64,000 bases of DNA from Clostridiales bacterium (GCA_902362775.1 CABIXV010000007.1:1-64000); one strand, 5' to 3'. Positions 23,401 to 31,436 are shown, counted from the stretch's first letter. Program-made: numbers and translations. The notes: generated from the sequence alone by a model not told the origin.

Positions 23401-25158
23401 ATGTCCGAAGAAAACATCTATACCTTTGAAAATCCCGAATACCGCCAAACCTACTGGCATACCTGTTCCCATGTGATGGCCCAGGCGGTCAAGCGTCTGT
23501 GGCCCGAGGTAAAGCTGGCCATCGGACCCTCCATTGACGAGGGCTGGTACTACGACATGGACGCCCCCTTCGCCTTTACTCCGGAGCACCTGGAGCAGAT
23601 CGAGGCAGAGATGCGGAAGATCTGCAAGGAGAAGCTGAAGCTGGAGCGGTTTGAGCTGCCCCGGTCGGAGGCGATTCAATTCATGGAGGAGAAGGGCGAG
23701 CCATACAAGGTAGAGCTCATCCATGACCTGCCCGAGGATGCGGTCATCTCCTTCTATAAGCAGGGGGAGTTTACCGACCTGTGCGCCGGCCCCCACCTAG
23801 ACTCCACCGGCCGCATTAAGGGCAACGCCTTGAAGCTTACCGCCTGCAACGCCGCTTACTGGCGGGGGGACTCCAACCGGGAGACTCTCCAGCGCATCTA
23901 CGGCATCGCCTTCCCCAAAAAGGACGAGTTGGACGAATATCTGGCCCGGATTGAGGAGGCCAAAAAGCGGGACCACCGGAAGCTGGGCAAGGAGCTGGGC
24001 TTGTTCATGCTCCGGGACGAGGGCCCCGGCTTCCCCTTCTTCCTGCCCAAGGGCATGACCTTGAAGAATACCCTGCTGGACTACTGGCGGCAGGTCCACA
24101 AGAAGTACGGCTATGTGGAGATCTCCACCCCTATCATGCTCAACCGTCAGCTGTGGGAGAGATCCGGTCACTGGGACCACTACAAGAATAATATGTACAC
24201 CACGGTCATCGATGACGTGGACTTTGCCGTCAAGCCCATGAACTGCCCCGGCGGTATGCTGGTCTATGCCAGCGAGCCCCATTCCTATCGGGAGCTGCCC
24301 CTGCGGGTGGGGGAGATCGGCCTGGTCCACCGCCACGAACTATCCGGCGCCCTTCACGGCCTGTTCCGCGTCCGCTGCTTCAACCAGGACGACGCCCATG
24401 TGTTTATGACCAGGGACCAGATGCAGGACGTGATTCAGGAGACGGTCCGCCTGTTTGACGAGGTCTACTCTGTCTTTGGATTGAGCTATACCATTGAGCT
24501 GTCCACTATGCCGGAGGACCACATCGGCACCGTGGAGGAGTGGGAGCGCAACCAGGAGATTTTGAAAAACGCTATCACCGACATGGGCAAGGACTTTGTT
24601 ATCAACGAGGGGGATGGAGCCTTCTACGGCCCCAAGCTGGACTTCCACCTGGCTGACTCCCTGGGCCGAACCTGGCAGTGCGGCACCATTCAACTGGACA
24701 GCCAGCTCCCTGAACGCTTCGAGCTGGAGTATACCGGCGAGGACGGCCAGAAGCACCGCCCTGTCATGATCCACCGAGTGGTGCTGGGCTCTATTGAGCG
24801 ATTCATCGGCGTTATCACCGAGCACTTTGCCGGGGCGTTCCCCGCCTGGCTCAACCCCGTCCAGGTGAAGGTTCTCCCTGTCACCGACCGGGCCGCACAG
24901 TACGCCAATCAGGTGTGCAAGGCCCTAGACCAAGCCGGCTTCCGGGTGGAGGTGGACCACCGCAACGAGAAGATCGGAAAGAAGATTCGGGAGGCCACTA
25001 TGGAGAAGGTGCCCTATATGCTGGTGGTAGGCGACCGGGACGTGGAGAACAATACCGTGTCTGTCCGGCACCGCACCGGCGAGGACCTGGGGGCCATGTC
25101 CCTGACAGATTTCTCTGCTCTGCTGGCCAACGAAGTGGACAACAAGATTATCAAATAA
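23401..25158 (+). CDS. thrS: Threonine-tRNA ligase lacking the TGS domain
   Basis: The 585-aa class II synthetase attaches threonine to tRNA-Thr. The protein begins directly at the editing (SAD) domain: HTCSHVMAQAVKRLWP, CAGPHLDSTG. Core motifs follow: RSGHWDHY, VKPMNCPGGM, RHELSGALHGLFRVRCFNQD (motif 2), VLGSIERFIGVITEH (motif 3), then the anticodon-binding domain. Usual ThrS is about 640 aa with an N-terminal TGS domain; about 60 residues are absent here. ATG at 23401 has GAAAGGAG upstream, and no coding for TGS precedes it (T-box terminator there). Confidence 0.95.
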   Translation: MSEENIYTFENPEYRQTYWHTCSHVMAQAVKRLWPEVKLAIGPSIDEGWYYDMDAPFAFTPEHLEQIEAEMRKICKEKLKLERFELPRSEAIQFMEEKGEPYKVELIHDLPEDAVISFYKQGEFTDLCAGPHLDSTGRIKGNALKLTACNAAYWRGDSNRETLQRIYGIAFPKKDELDEYLARIEEAKKRDHRKLGKELGLFMLRDEGPGFPFFLPKGMTLKNTLLDYWRQVHKKYGYVEISTPIMLNRQLWERSGHWDHYKNNMYTTVIDDVDFAVKPMNCPGGMLVYASEPHSYRELPLRVGEIGLVHRHELSGALHGLFRVRCFNQDDAHVFMTRDQMQDVIQETVRLFDEVYSVFGLSYTIELSTMPEDHIGTVEEWERNQEILKNAITDMGKDFVINEGDGAFYGPKLDFHLADSLGRTWQCGTIQLDSQLPERFELEYTGEDGQKHRPVMIHRVVLGSIERFIGVITEHFAGAFPAWLNPVQVKVLPVTDRAAQYANQVCKALDQAGFRVEVDHRNEKIGKKIREATMEKVPYMLVVGDRDVENNTVSVRHRTGEDLGAMSLTDFSALLANEVDNKIIK

Positions 25159-25164
25159 ATCGCG

Positions 25165-25205
25165 CAAAAAACCGCCGGAAACCCGTTTCCGGCGGTTTTT
25201 TTGCG
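25165..25205 (+). terminator. Terminator after thrS
   Basis: Stem AACCGCCGGAAA / TTTCCGGCGGTT flanked by A-run and T-run. Confidence 0.88.
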
Positions 25206-25262
25206 CTTTGCGGGACATACTGGAAGGAGAAAAAGCCGGCCTGGCCGCCAAGGAGGAACGCC

Positions 25263-25883
25263 ATGAAAAACGAAAGAGCTATGTATGCTATAAGCTACGG
25301 CCTGTTTGTTCTCACCGCCCGTCAGGGGGAGCGGGACAACGGCTGTATCATTAACACCGCCGTCCAGGTGACGGCCCAGCCCAACCGCGTTACCATAGCC
25401 GTCAACAAGGGAAACCTAACCCACGACATGATTCAGGAGACCGGAAAATTTAACCTGTCAGTCCTGTCTGAAGAGGCGGACTTCCAGTTGTTCAAGCGAT
25501 TTGGCTTTCAGTCCGGCCGGGATAGCGACAAATTTGCCGGGACCGAGGACCAGGTCCGGCGGGGGGAGAACGGCCTGCTCTATCTGACACGGGGAACCAA
25601 CGCCTGGCTGTCCTGCCGGGTCGTGTCCCATCTTGACCTGGGCAGCCACACCCTGTTTTTGGCGGATGTGGAGGATGGAGACCTGCTCAACGACCAGGCC
25701 AGCGCCACCTATGCCTATTACCAGGGCCACATCAAGCCTGGTGATTTTACCCACGCCACCGGGGACAAGAAGCGGTGGGTGTGTAGGATATGCGGTTATG
25801 TATACGAGGGGGACGAGCTGCCGGCGGACTATATTTGTCCCTGGTGCAAGCACCCAGCCTCGGATTTTGAGCAAGTAAAATAA
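25263..25883 (+). CDS. Second flavin reductase-rubredoxin fusion
   Basis: The 206-aa protein has the same layout as the one at 2363-2986: flavin reductase domain (about 1-155; YAISYGLFVLTAR, NGCIINTAVQVTAQPNRV) plus rubredoxin (about 170-206) with CRICGY and CPWC ligands. The sequences are clearly diverged, so this is an old duplication or separate acquisition. Likely role is NAD(P)H- or flavin-dependent electron delivery to oxygen- or peroxide-reducing enzymes. AAGGAGG-like site before the ATG; monocistronic with own terminator. No Fur-like box is visible upstream, unlike its paralogue. Confidence 0.9.
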   Translation: MKNERAMYAISYGLFVLTARQGERDNGCIINTAVQVTAQPNRVTIAVNKGNLTHDMIQETGKFNLSVLSEEADFQLFKRFGFQSGRDSDKFAGTEDQVRRGENGLLYLTRGTNAWLSCRVVSHLDLGSHTLFLADVEDGDLLNDQASATYAYYQGHIKPGDFTHATGDKKRWVCRICGYVYEGDELPADYICPWCKHPASDFEQVK

Positions 25884-25884
25884 A

Positions 25885-25922
25885 AAACCAGGGCCGGAGG
25901 GAAACCTCCGGCCCTGGTTTTC
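25885..25922 (+). terminator. Terminator after second rubredoxin fusion
   Basis: Perfect 16-bp stem AAACCAGGGCCGGAGG / CCTCCGGCCCTGGTTT with GAAA loop and T-rich end. Confidence 0.88.
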
Positions 25923-26018
25923 GTCTTGAGAAATAAGATGGTTGCGGCAAGACGGATTTCCGGCTAAAATACCTTTAGAGGATTGATTCTTTTGCCGCGT
26001 CCAAAAAGGAGGAGCGCC

Positions 26019-26579
26019 ATGGAGGACCATAAGATCATCGACCTGTACTGGGCCCGGTCCCAGCAGGCTATTGTGGAGAGTGACCAGAAATACGGGCCCT
26101 ACTGCCGCGCCATCGCCCTTGGGATACTGGCCATGCGGGAGGACGCTGAGGAGTGCGTCAACGACACCTGGCTCCGGGCGTGGAACGCTATGCCGCCCCA
26201 GCGCCCCTCGGTGCTGTCTGCCTTCTTCGGCAAGCTGACCCGCAACCTGTCCCTGGACCGGTGGCGGCGGGAGCGGGCGGCCAAGCGGGGCGGCGGTCAG
26301 GTGGAGGTGGCTCTCCAGGAGCTGGAGGACTGCCTGCCGGACTGTAGGGTGCCAGACCAGGAGCTGGATGCCAGGGAGACAGCCGACCTGATCTCCACCT
26401 TTTTGCGGACCCAGCCGGAGCTGGACCGCCGGCTTTTTGTCCGTCGATACTTCCATCTGGAGGCATTGTCTTCGCTGGGAAAGCGGTTTGGACTGACGGA
26501 GAGCCAGGTGAAGTCCCGGCTCTACCGGACCCGCCAAAAGCTGAAGCTGTTGTTGGAGCATGAGGGGGTGGCCATATGA
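26019..26579 (+). CDS. ECF-type RNA polymerase sigma factor
   Basis: The 186-aa protein has region 2 (about 25-85: CRAIALGILAMREDAEECVNDTWLRAW, then SVLSAFFGKLTRNLSLDRWRRERA) and region 4 (about 128-180: RLFVRRYFHLEALSSLGKRFGLTESQVKSRLYRTRQKL). No region 1 or 3, as in the extracytoplasmic-function group. It has a strong AAAAAGGAGGAGC site. Its stop overlaps the start of the next gene (ATGA), a small membrane protein that is the obvious candidate regulator. Confidence 0.88.
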   Translation: MEDHKIIDLYWARSQQAIVESDQKYGPYCRAIALGILAMREDAEECVNDTWLRAWNAMPPQRPSVLSAFFGKLTRNLSLDRWRRERAAKRGGGQVEVALQELEDCLPDCRVPDQELDARETADLISTFLRTQPELDRRLFVRRYFHLEALSSLGKRFGLTESQVKSRLYRTRQKLKLLLEHEGVAI

Positions 26580-27097
26580 CATCGGAGTATTTGCTGGACG
26601 CCATAGGGCTGCTGGACGACGACATGATCCAGGACGCGGAGGAGGGGGCCAAGCCGGCCTTCCACTGGCGGAGATGGGGGGCGTGGGCCGCCTGTCTGAC
26701 TCTGGTAGTGGCTCTTGGTTATGGCGCCTCTCAGTTAGGAGCAGGCCAAGATGGAAGCAGCGCTGATACTGCTGGAGGTATTCCCTCCTCCTCTTCTGGA
26801 GAGGCCGGCGCTGCAAACAGTGACAGCACTGCTACCGCACCGGGGGAGAACTGTCAGCAGGGAGAGGGCGCTATCCTGGTATACCGGGATGGCCAGACTT
26901 ACCATATCGTCCGCTCTGTGGAGAAGCTGCCGGAGGACAGCGAGCTTTTGGGCCGGCTGGAGCGGAACGACGGAGCGTCCCTGTACACGGACAGTGAGGA
27001 ATATGCGGGCTGTGAAGTCTGGGAGGACGGTAGCGGATTCCTCTATGTCCAGATGCCGGACGGCACCTTCGCCCAGGCGGAGCTGGTACAGCCGTAG
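26576..27097 (+). CDS. Membrane protein, putative anti-sigma partner
   Basis: The 173-aa product begins with a short cytoplasmic part rich in acidic residues (SEYLLDAIGLLDDDMIQDAE), has one membrane helix (about 34-55), a Ser/Gly/Ala-rich linker (about 58-95) and an extracytoplasmic domain (about 96-173) of unknown family. Translational overlap with the upstream sigma gene and single-pass topology fit an anti-sigma factor, and the N-terminal segment resembles that in clostridial sigma-linked membrane proteins. No zinc-binding anti-sigma motif is present, so the role is inferred from context. Confidence 0.65.
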   Translation: MTSEYLLDAIGLLDDDMIQDAEEGAKPAFHWRRWGAWAACLTLVVALGYGASQLGAGQDGSSADTAGGIPSSSSGEAGAANSDSTATAPGENCQQGEGAILVYRDGQTYHIVRSVEKLPEDSELLGRLERNDGASLYTDSEEYAGCEVWEDGSGFLYVQMPDGTFAQAELVQP

Positions 27098-27113
27098 ATA
27101 CAGGCAGAACAGT

Positions 27114-27142
27114 GGGGAGGATTTCGTTTCGAAGTCCTCCCC
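27114..27142 (+). terminator. Hairpin after sigma/anti-sigma pair
   Basis: Stem GGGGAGGA / TCCTCCCC with inner TTCG/CGAA pairing; only a short T-rich tail. The following 200 bases to 27350 show no gene. Confidence 0.6.
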
Positions 27143-27350
27143 ATAGTTGTTTCATGACAGATGAGACAGTGGATGGGAAAGAAGGGGCTCTTTTGGGCTG
27201 CCACCATATCGTCTCCGCCCCAAAGAGCAGAGACGAATGATTTTAAGGAGAGTGAAAGAGAACGGTCTGTTTAGCTGATATAGGAAAAGTATACCGAATG
27301 CTGCGTCACGTTCTTTTTATCCTCCTCATTTTTATTGTATCAAGATAGAT

Positions 27351-28040
27351 TTACTGGCCGCTGATCTTCCCTAGAAGATTGGCATAGCTCACAGCGGCCT
27401 CTTCCCGCGTCAGGAAGGACTTGGGGCGGGCAATAGAGCCGCCCACCTCGCTCATGACGCCCGCAGCGACGGTCCGACGGATTTGACCGGCATACCCTGG
27501 CTCTGCCTTCTGCTGGGACAGGTCGTCCAGATAGCGGTCCATATACTTTTTCCAGTCCTCGTAAGACATCTGCTCCCCCTCCTGATAGTTGGGGCGGTAA
27601 GCGCCCACGATGTATGTTTTGTCCCGCTTCCGCCGCATGACGGAGCCGCCGTTGGCCTCGCTGCCGGAGCCAGTGTTGCCGTCGATGGTGGTGATATACT
27701 GTCCGTCCCAGTCCTCGCAGAGGCCCACGTGCTGGGCATTTTTCTTCCCATCAAAGTTGAAGAAAATGACGTCGCCAGGGCGATAGTCGGACACGGCCTG
27801 CGCCCTGTGGTAGGACAGGAGAGTGGGACAGTAGGCCGTTTTTCCCCCGCCGTAGTATAGTTCGGACGCCCCGGCTTCCCGGAAGCACCACCACAGAAAG
27901 ACGGCGCACCAGGCATAGCTGCCGCCGGACACCTCTCGGCCGTAGTAGGCTGTGTTGTATTTGACCCGGTTGCTGTCGGCTGGCTGCTCCTTGGTGCCCA
28001 GCTCTTTCCGGGCAGTGGATAGGAGCCGTTCCACAGTCAT
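27351..28040 (-). CDS. CHAP-domain amidase/endopeptidase (endolysin-like) with SLH-like tail
   Basis: The 229-aa protein has a CHAP-type catalytic domain (about 1-150) with Cys45 in SYAWCAVFLW, His104 in NAQHVGL and Asn122 in IDGNTG as the probable triad; such domains cut peptidoglycan. No signal peptide is present, so release would need the adjacent holin-like proteins. Residues about 185-229 (VAAGVMSEVGG...SFLTREEAAVSYANLLGKI) resemble one SLH repeat, which would bind the cell wall polymer. Last gene of a leftward lysis cassette; its ATG overlaps the stop of the holin-like gene. Confidence 0.8.
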   Translation of the reverse strand: MTVERLLSTARKELGTKEQPADSNRVKYNTAYYGREVSGGSYAWCAVFLWWCFREAGASELYYGGGKTAYCPTLLSYHRAQAVSDYRPGDVIFFNFDGKKNAQHVGLCEDWDGQYITTIDGNTGSGSEANGGSVMRRKRDKTYIVGAYRPNYQEGEQMSYEDWKKYMDRYLDDLSQQKAEPGYAGQIRRTVAAGVMSEVGGSIARPKSFLTREEAAVSYANLLGKISGQ

Positions 28041-28243
28041 TCTTCTGTACCTCCATCCACCGCGTCCTGGAGCTTCTGACTCTGGGTGCCGAAGTAAAAG
28101 GCAATGATAACTGCATAGATGGTCATGAAATCCTGGTCGATACGGGAGGAAATCGCCAGATAGGCAAATACGCCAGTTAGAACCAGGGTGACGATACTTT
28201 TGACGGAAAAGAGCACGGACAGACGTTTATAAATGTTGTTCAA
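28037..28243 (-). CDS. Holin-like small membrane protein
   Basis: The 68-aa protein has two hydrophobic stretches (VKSIVTLVLTGVFAYLAI, about 14-31, and FMTIYAVIIAFYFGTQ, about 39-54) and a charged acidic tail, the usual small holin layout in clostridial and streptococcal phages. It would form membrane holes for the neighbouring endolysin. Start overlaps the preceding gene by 17 bases and its stop overlaps the amidase start. Confidence 0.75.
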   Translation of the reverse strand: MNNIYKRLSVLFSVKSIVTLVLTGVFAYLAISSRIDQDFMTIYAVIIAFYFGTQSQKLQDAVDGGTEE

Positions 28244-28472
28244 GGTTATCTTCCTTCCTGTTTGTCAATATCGTTTTAAGGGACAGGAGCAGCAGCTCGC
28301 CGCCGAAAAAACCGAGGATGACGCCTAGGAGCGCCGCGGGATCACTGCCGGTCCTAGACAGGATGCGAAGGGCCCACAGGCTGCTCAGACTGCCGAAGGC
28401 GACGCAGTATACCACAGTGACCTTGGCAAACAGATGCGGTACATCCCGGAGCCACTGAAACAGTCCTCTCAT
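28227..28472 (-). CDS. Small membrane protein of lysis cassette
   Basis: An 81-aa protein with two hydrophobic segments (about 15-37 and 47-68: ALLGVILGFFGGELLLLSL) and basic C-terminus. Topology resembles a second holin or antiholin. The ATG at 28472 follows GGGAGGACGGCC and overlaps the stop of the gene before it. Family not recognised. Confidence 0.7.
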   Translation of the reverse strand: MRGLFQWLRDVPHLFAKVTVVYCVAFGSLSSLWALRILSRTGSDPAALLGVILGFFGGELLLLSLKTILTNRKEDNLEQHL

Positions 28473-28696
28473 GGCCGTCCTCCCTTCAAATCCCGGATAT
28501 CGTGTTCCGCCTCGGTCATCCGACCCTCCAACTGGTAGGTGCGCTCGACAAGCTTGTTGTGCTCGGCTACCTTGAGTTCCAGCTGTTCGATGCGGTAGTT
28601 GGTCAGCTTGTTGGCCACCAGGATGCCGCCAAAGGTACCCACCAGAGTGCCAATCAGGGACATGGACGCGGCAGCTAGGGCTGTATAGTCTATCAT
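28469..28696 (-). CDS. Small membrane/coiled-coil protein of lysis cassette
   Basis: A 75-aa protein with one N-terminal membrane helix (about 8-30, rich in Gly/Leu) and a coiled-coil tail (about 34-70: YRIEQLELKVAEHNKLVERT). This layout is common for phage proteins encoded just before holins (XhlA-like). AGGAGGTGGCGCC precedes the start, which overlaps the preceding short reading frame. Confidence 0.7.
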   Translation of the reverse strand: MIDYTALAAASMSLIGTLVGTFGGILVANKLTNYRIEQLELKVAEHNKLVERTYQLEGRMTEAEHDIRDLKGGRP

Positions 28697-28836
28697 GGCG
28701 CCACCTCCTGGGACAGCTTTGGGTCCGTAGGTAAAAAGAGGGTGGGATGCCGGATGTGCTGCCAGCGGGGCGATTTTTCCGCTGTCCTGCCTTCCCTGGC
28801 CTCTGACCAGCCGGGCCTGTTGTCAATATGTTTGAT
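28693..28836 (-). CDS. Candidate 47-aa gene with ATC start, head of the lysis cassette
   Basis: The frame (I/M)KHIDNRPGWSEAREGR, then a 30-residue remainder ending SQEVAP, stops with a TGA inside the ATGA overlap with the next gene, the same linkage used by all later genes of the cassette. A perfect GGAGGTGATC ribosome site (28849-28840) is 8 bases before codon ATC at 28836, exactly where an ATG would be expected. No other usable start fits. Either a non-standard start or an ATG-to-ATC mutation has silenced it. Confidence 0.5.
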   Translation of the reverse strand: MKHIDNRPGWSEAREGRTAEKSPRWQHIRHPTLFLPTDPKLSQEVAP

Positions 28837-28849
28837 AGAGATCACCTCC

Positions 28850-29113
28850 AATCTAACAGGGCACAGGTCCGTTGGAGGACGTTTTGGGACAACTAGACAG
28901 GAAAAGTTTTGTGGGAGTGCCAGGAGAGACTAAGAGATTCGGATGGTAAAAATAGGGACACACACAAGGGGCGGAAAATGGAGCTGAAGATGTACGGCAA
29001 GCCGGGAGAAAATGAAGCGGGATAGGGGTAACCTCTGTGGGATAATTCATCATTTTTTTGTGAAGAAACCGTAAAAATTGGGGATGATATTGACAAACAA
29101 CGAGAAGATGTAT
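28850..29113. other. Intergenic region, nothing clear
   Basis: About 260 bases between the lysis cassette and the promoter of the CorC-like gene. No gene, repeat or strong promoter for the cassette was found. Confidence 0.4.
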
Positions 29114-29142
29114 TTGCATTGTAAGGGAAATCATGGTATACT
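29114..29142 (+). promoter_or_regulatory. Promoter for CorC/HlyC-like gene
   Basis: TTGCAT (29114-29119) and TATACT (29137-29142), 17 bp apart. The 5' UTR then holds a small stem-loop, TATGGG / CCCATA at 29153-29172. Confidence 0.7.
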
Positions 29143-29206
29143 AACAAACTAATATGGGACCCGTGGCCCATAATTTTATCAGGAAAGCAGAGTTGATACA
29201 TTTCCA

Positions 29207-30460
29207 ATGTTAGACAGTGCCAGTATCGGGATGATTATTGCGCTAATCATTCTGATCGCCATGTCAGCCTATTTCTCCGCGACGGAGACCGCATTTACCT
29301 CACTGAACCGCATCCGCCTAAAAAATAAGGCGGACAACGGCAGCCGCCGGGCCGTCAAGGCCCTTGAGCTGTCAGAGGAGTACGACAAGCTGTTGTCTAC
29401 TATCCTCATCGGCAACAATATTGTCAACAACGTAGCGACCACCATCGGCGCGGTATTGTTTATCAAGCTGCTTAATGAAGAGAGCGGCCCCGCGGTATCC
29501 GCTGCGGTACTGACCATCGTGATCCTCATCTTTGGCGAGGTCACCCCCAAGAGCCTGGCAAAGGAAAATCCGGAGGGCTTTGCCATGTTTTCCGTCTCCC
29601 TGCTCCAAATCTTCGTGGTAGTCCTGACTCCTTTGAATTTCCTGTTTACCCAATGGAAACGCCTGATGTCCAAGATCTTTCGCAGCAGACGGGACGACGG
29701 CATCACAGAGGAGGAACTGGTGGGCATGGTAGAGCAGGCCAGGACCGAGGGCGGCCTGGACGAGCATGAGGGAGACCTAATTCGTAACGCCATCGAGTTC
29801 AATGACCTGGAGGTGTCCGAGATCCTTACCCCCCGGGTAGATTTAGTGGCTGCTGAGGAGGGAAGCACCATGGAGGAGGTGGCCTCCCTCTTCGTGGAGA
29901 GCGGCTACTCCCGCATCCCTATCTATCATGAGACTATCGACAACATCGTGGGCGTCGTCCATGAGAAGGACTTTTACGCGGCCCGATACCGGGGAGAAAC
30001 TATGCTGTCTCACCTCAAATCCCCTGTGTTTTATACCACTGGAAACACCAAAATATCAGAGCTGCTCCGTATCCTGCAGAAGAACAAAGCCCATATGGCC
30101 ATAGTGGTGGACGAGTACGGCGGGACAGAGGGTATCGCCACATTGGAGGACATCCTGGAGGAACTAGTGGGTGAGATCTGGGATGAGCATGACGAGGTTA
30201 TTGAGATATTCCAGAAGCAGCCGGACGGCAGCTATCTTATCGCCTGCTCCGCCGATCTGGATGATATGTACGATTTGTTCCAGGTCAAAGGAGCCTGTGA
30301 AGCGGCTACCGTGTCCGGCTGGGTCATGGAGCAGGTGGGCCGGGTTCCCGAGGAGGGAGACCACTTTGAGGCTGAGGGCCTGGATGTAACCGTCACCCGG
30401 GTTGAGCACCGGCGGGTGCTGGAGATCCAGGTCCGGATGATTGACTCCGGGGAAGAATGA
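29207..30460 (+). CDS. CNNM/CorC (HlyC) family transporter
   Basis: The 417-aa protein has an N-terminal CNNM (DUF21) membrane domain (about 5-180, starting [28 protein letters not shown] without its full length written), two CBS domains (about 205-330: [34 protein letters not shown]) and a C-terminal CorC/HlyC domain. These proteins are linked to magnesium or cobalt efflux; the old name 'hemolysin' is misleading. The annotated ATG has only a distant AGGAAAG (about 20 bases), so the true start may be slightly different. Own promoter and strong terminator. Confidence 0.9.
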   Translation: MLDSASIGMIIALIILIAMSAYFSATETAFTSLNRIRLKNKADNGSRRAVKALELSEEYDKLLSTILIGNNIVNNVATTIGAVLFIKLLNEESGPAVSAAVLTIVILIFGEVTPKSLAKENPEGFAMFSVSLLQIFVVVLTPLNFLFTQWKRLMSKIFRSRRDDGITEEELVGMVEQARTEGGLDEHEGDLIRNAIEFNDLEVSEILTPRVDLVAAEEGSTMEEVASLFVESGYSRIPIYHETIDNIVGVVHEKDFYAARYRGETMLSHLKSPVFYTTGNTKISELLRILQKNKAHMAIVVDEYGGTEGIATLEDILEELVGEIWDEHDEVIEIFQKQPDGSYLIACSADLDDMYDLFQVKGACEAATVSGWVMEQVGRVPEEGDHFEAEGLDVTVTRVEHRRVLEIQVRMIDSGEE

Positions 30461-30462
30461 GC

Positions 30463-30501
30463 AAAAAGGGTGCCGATACCTCTGGTATCGGCACCCTTTT
30501 T
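30463..30501 (+). terminator. Terminator after CorC-like gene
   Basis: Stem GGGTGCCGATACC / GGTATCGGCACCC, A-run before and T-run after. Confidence 0.9.
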
Positions 30502-30545
30502 ACATTACCGCTGTCTAGATACAGGGAAAGAGGGAACAAGGCGTT

Positions 30546-31316
30546 TTATCCGTTTCCGGCGCAGCCGTGCTTGTCCTCCCCGCAGGAATGGCTATGGCAG
30601 TTATGTTCCCCATCATGATGGTGGCTGCACATGGTGTCCGGATCATACTCCAACCGGCCGGCCAGCAGGTCGGCCGCCGCTTGGTCAGAGTCACCGGTGA
30701 CGCCGGGATAGAGCTGAATGCCAGCCTGGGCCAGAGCGGTCCTGGCCCCACCACCAATGCCTCCACAGATCAGGGTGTCCACCCCAAGATTTTGAAGGAA
30801 TCCAGCCAGGGCTCCGTGGCCGCTGCCAGCGGCGCTGACCACCTGGGATGAGCGGACGGATCCCTCCTCCACAGAGTACACCTTGAACTGTTCACAGTGG
30901 CCGAAGTGCTGGAATACTTGGCCGTTTTCGTAAGTGACTGCGAGTTTCATCTTATTGACCTCCCAAGATTTCGCGGAGAGGGGAGTGGGAAAGGCGTTGG
31001 CCTCTCGGCAGCCGGGGCGGCCGTCCGGACCGCAGTCCCCGCAAAGGAGCGGCGATGCCTGGGCCAGAGCTGCCAGGGCAGAGGAGACGGCCATCAGGTC
31101 CGTTCCTGCTGTCCGATAGTGGGTAAAATAGCCTCGCTTCTCACTGGAGACCAGACCGGCCTGCCTCAATACCTTTAGGTGCTGAGAAACCGCGGCCTGT
31201 GAGATGCCCAGCTGACGGGCCAGGGCGCGGACGCAGTAGTCCCGGCGGCCAAGCAGCCGAAGGATCAGCAGCCGGTTGTCGTCGGCCAGAGCCTTCAGCG
31301 CGGTGGTCAGTTCCAC
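30546..31316 (-). CDS. ArsR-type HTH fused to NifX/NifB-like domain with His/Cys tail
   Basis: The 256-aa frame encodes an ArsR winged helix (about 1-85: LADDNRLLILRLLGRRDYCV, ISQAAVSQHLKVLRQAGLV), a Cys-containing linker (CGDCGPDGRPGC), a dinitrogenase Fe-Mo cofactor type domain (about 123-230: GQVFQHFGHCEQFKVY, DTLICGGIGGGARTALAQAGI) and a metal-binding-looking tail rich in His and Cys (CSHHHDGEHNCHSHSC). An internal ATG at 30950 has GGGAGG 8 bases upstream, so the NifX-like part could also be made alone (134 aa). Likely a metal- or Fe-S-responsive regulator; target unknown. Confidence 0.85.
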   Translation of the reverse strand: MELTTALKALADDNRLLILRLLGRRDYCVRALARQLGISQAAVSQHLKVLRQAGLVSSEKRGYFTHYRTAGTDLMAVSSALAALAQASPLLCGDCGPDGRPGCREANAFPTPLSAKSWEVNKMKLAVTYENGQVFQHFGHCEQFKVYSVEEGSVRSSQVVSAAGSGHGALAGFLQNLGVDTLICGGIGGGARTALAQAGIQLYPGVTGDSDQAAADLLAGRLEYDPDTMCSHHHDGEHNCHSHSCGEDKHGCAGNG

Positions 31317-31386
31317 ATCCCGCCCTCCTCTCTGTTCTGTGATGCCCCTATCATAGCACGTTTTTTAAATAAGTCAATACTTAATT

Positions 31387-31425
31387 AAAAAAGAAAAAAG
31401 AGAAACCGCCAAGAGGCGGTTTCTC
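31387..31425 (-). terminator. Terminator for UPF0210 gene
   Basis: Stem GAGAAACCGCC / GGCGGTTTCTC with AAGA loop; on the minus strand it is followed by a long T-rich run. Confidence 0.88.
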
Positions 31426-31436
31426 CCGTAAAATAA

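Noticed and set aside
25458..26816. 452-codon open frame on the minus strand
   Set aside because: Runs opposite two clear genes (rubredoxin fusion and sigma factor); Pro/Arg/Gln-rich shadow.
28227..28826. 199-codon minus-strand frame from a TTG at 28826
   Set aside because: It covers three overlapping small genes in the wrong frame for its first 118 codons; the ATG at 28472 with a good ribosome site is better.
27351..28836. Intact prophage
   Set aside because: Only lysis genes occur; no integrase, terminase, capsid, tail or attachment-site repeats in the flanks.
29150..29200. Possible riboswitch upstream of the CorC-like gene
   Set aside because: Only one 6-bp stem-loop is visible and the leader is too short; it does not fit the Mg2+ (M-box), Mn (yybP) or c-di-AMP patterns.
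30470..30510. Small RNA gene
   Set aside because: It is simply the intrinsic terminator of the CorC-like gene.
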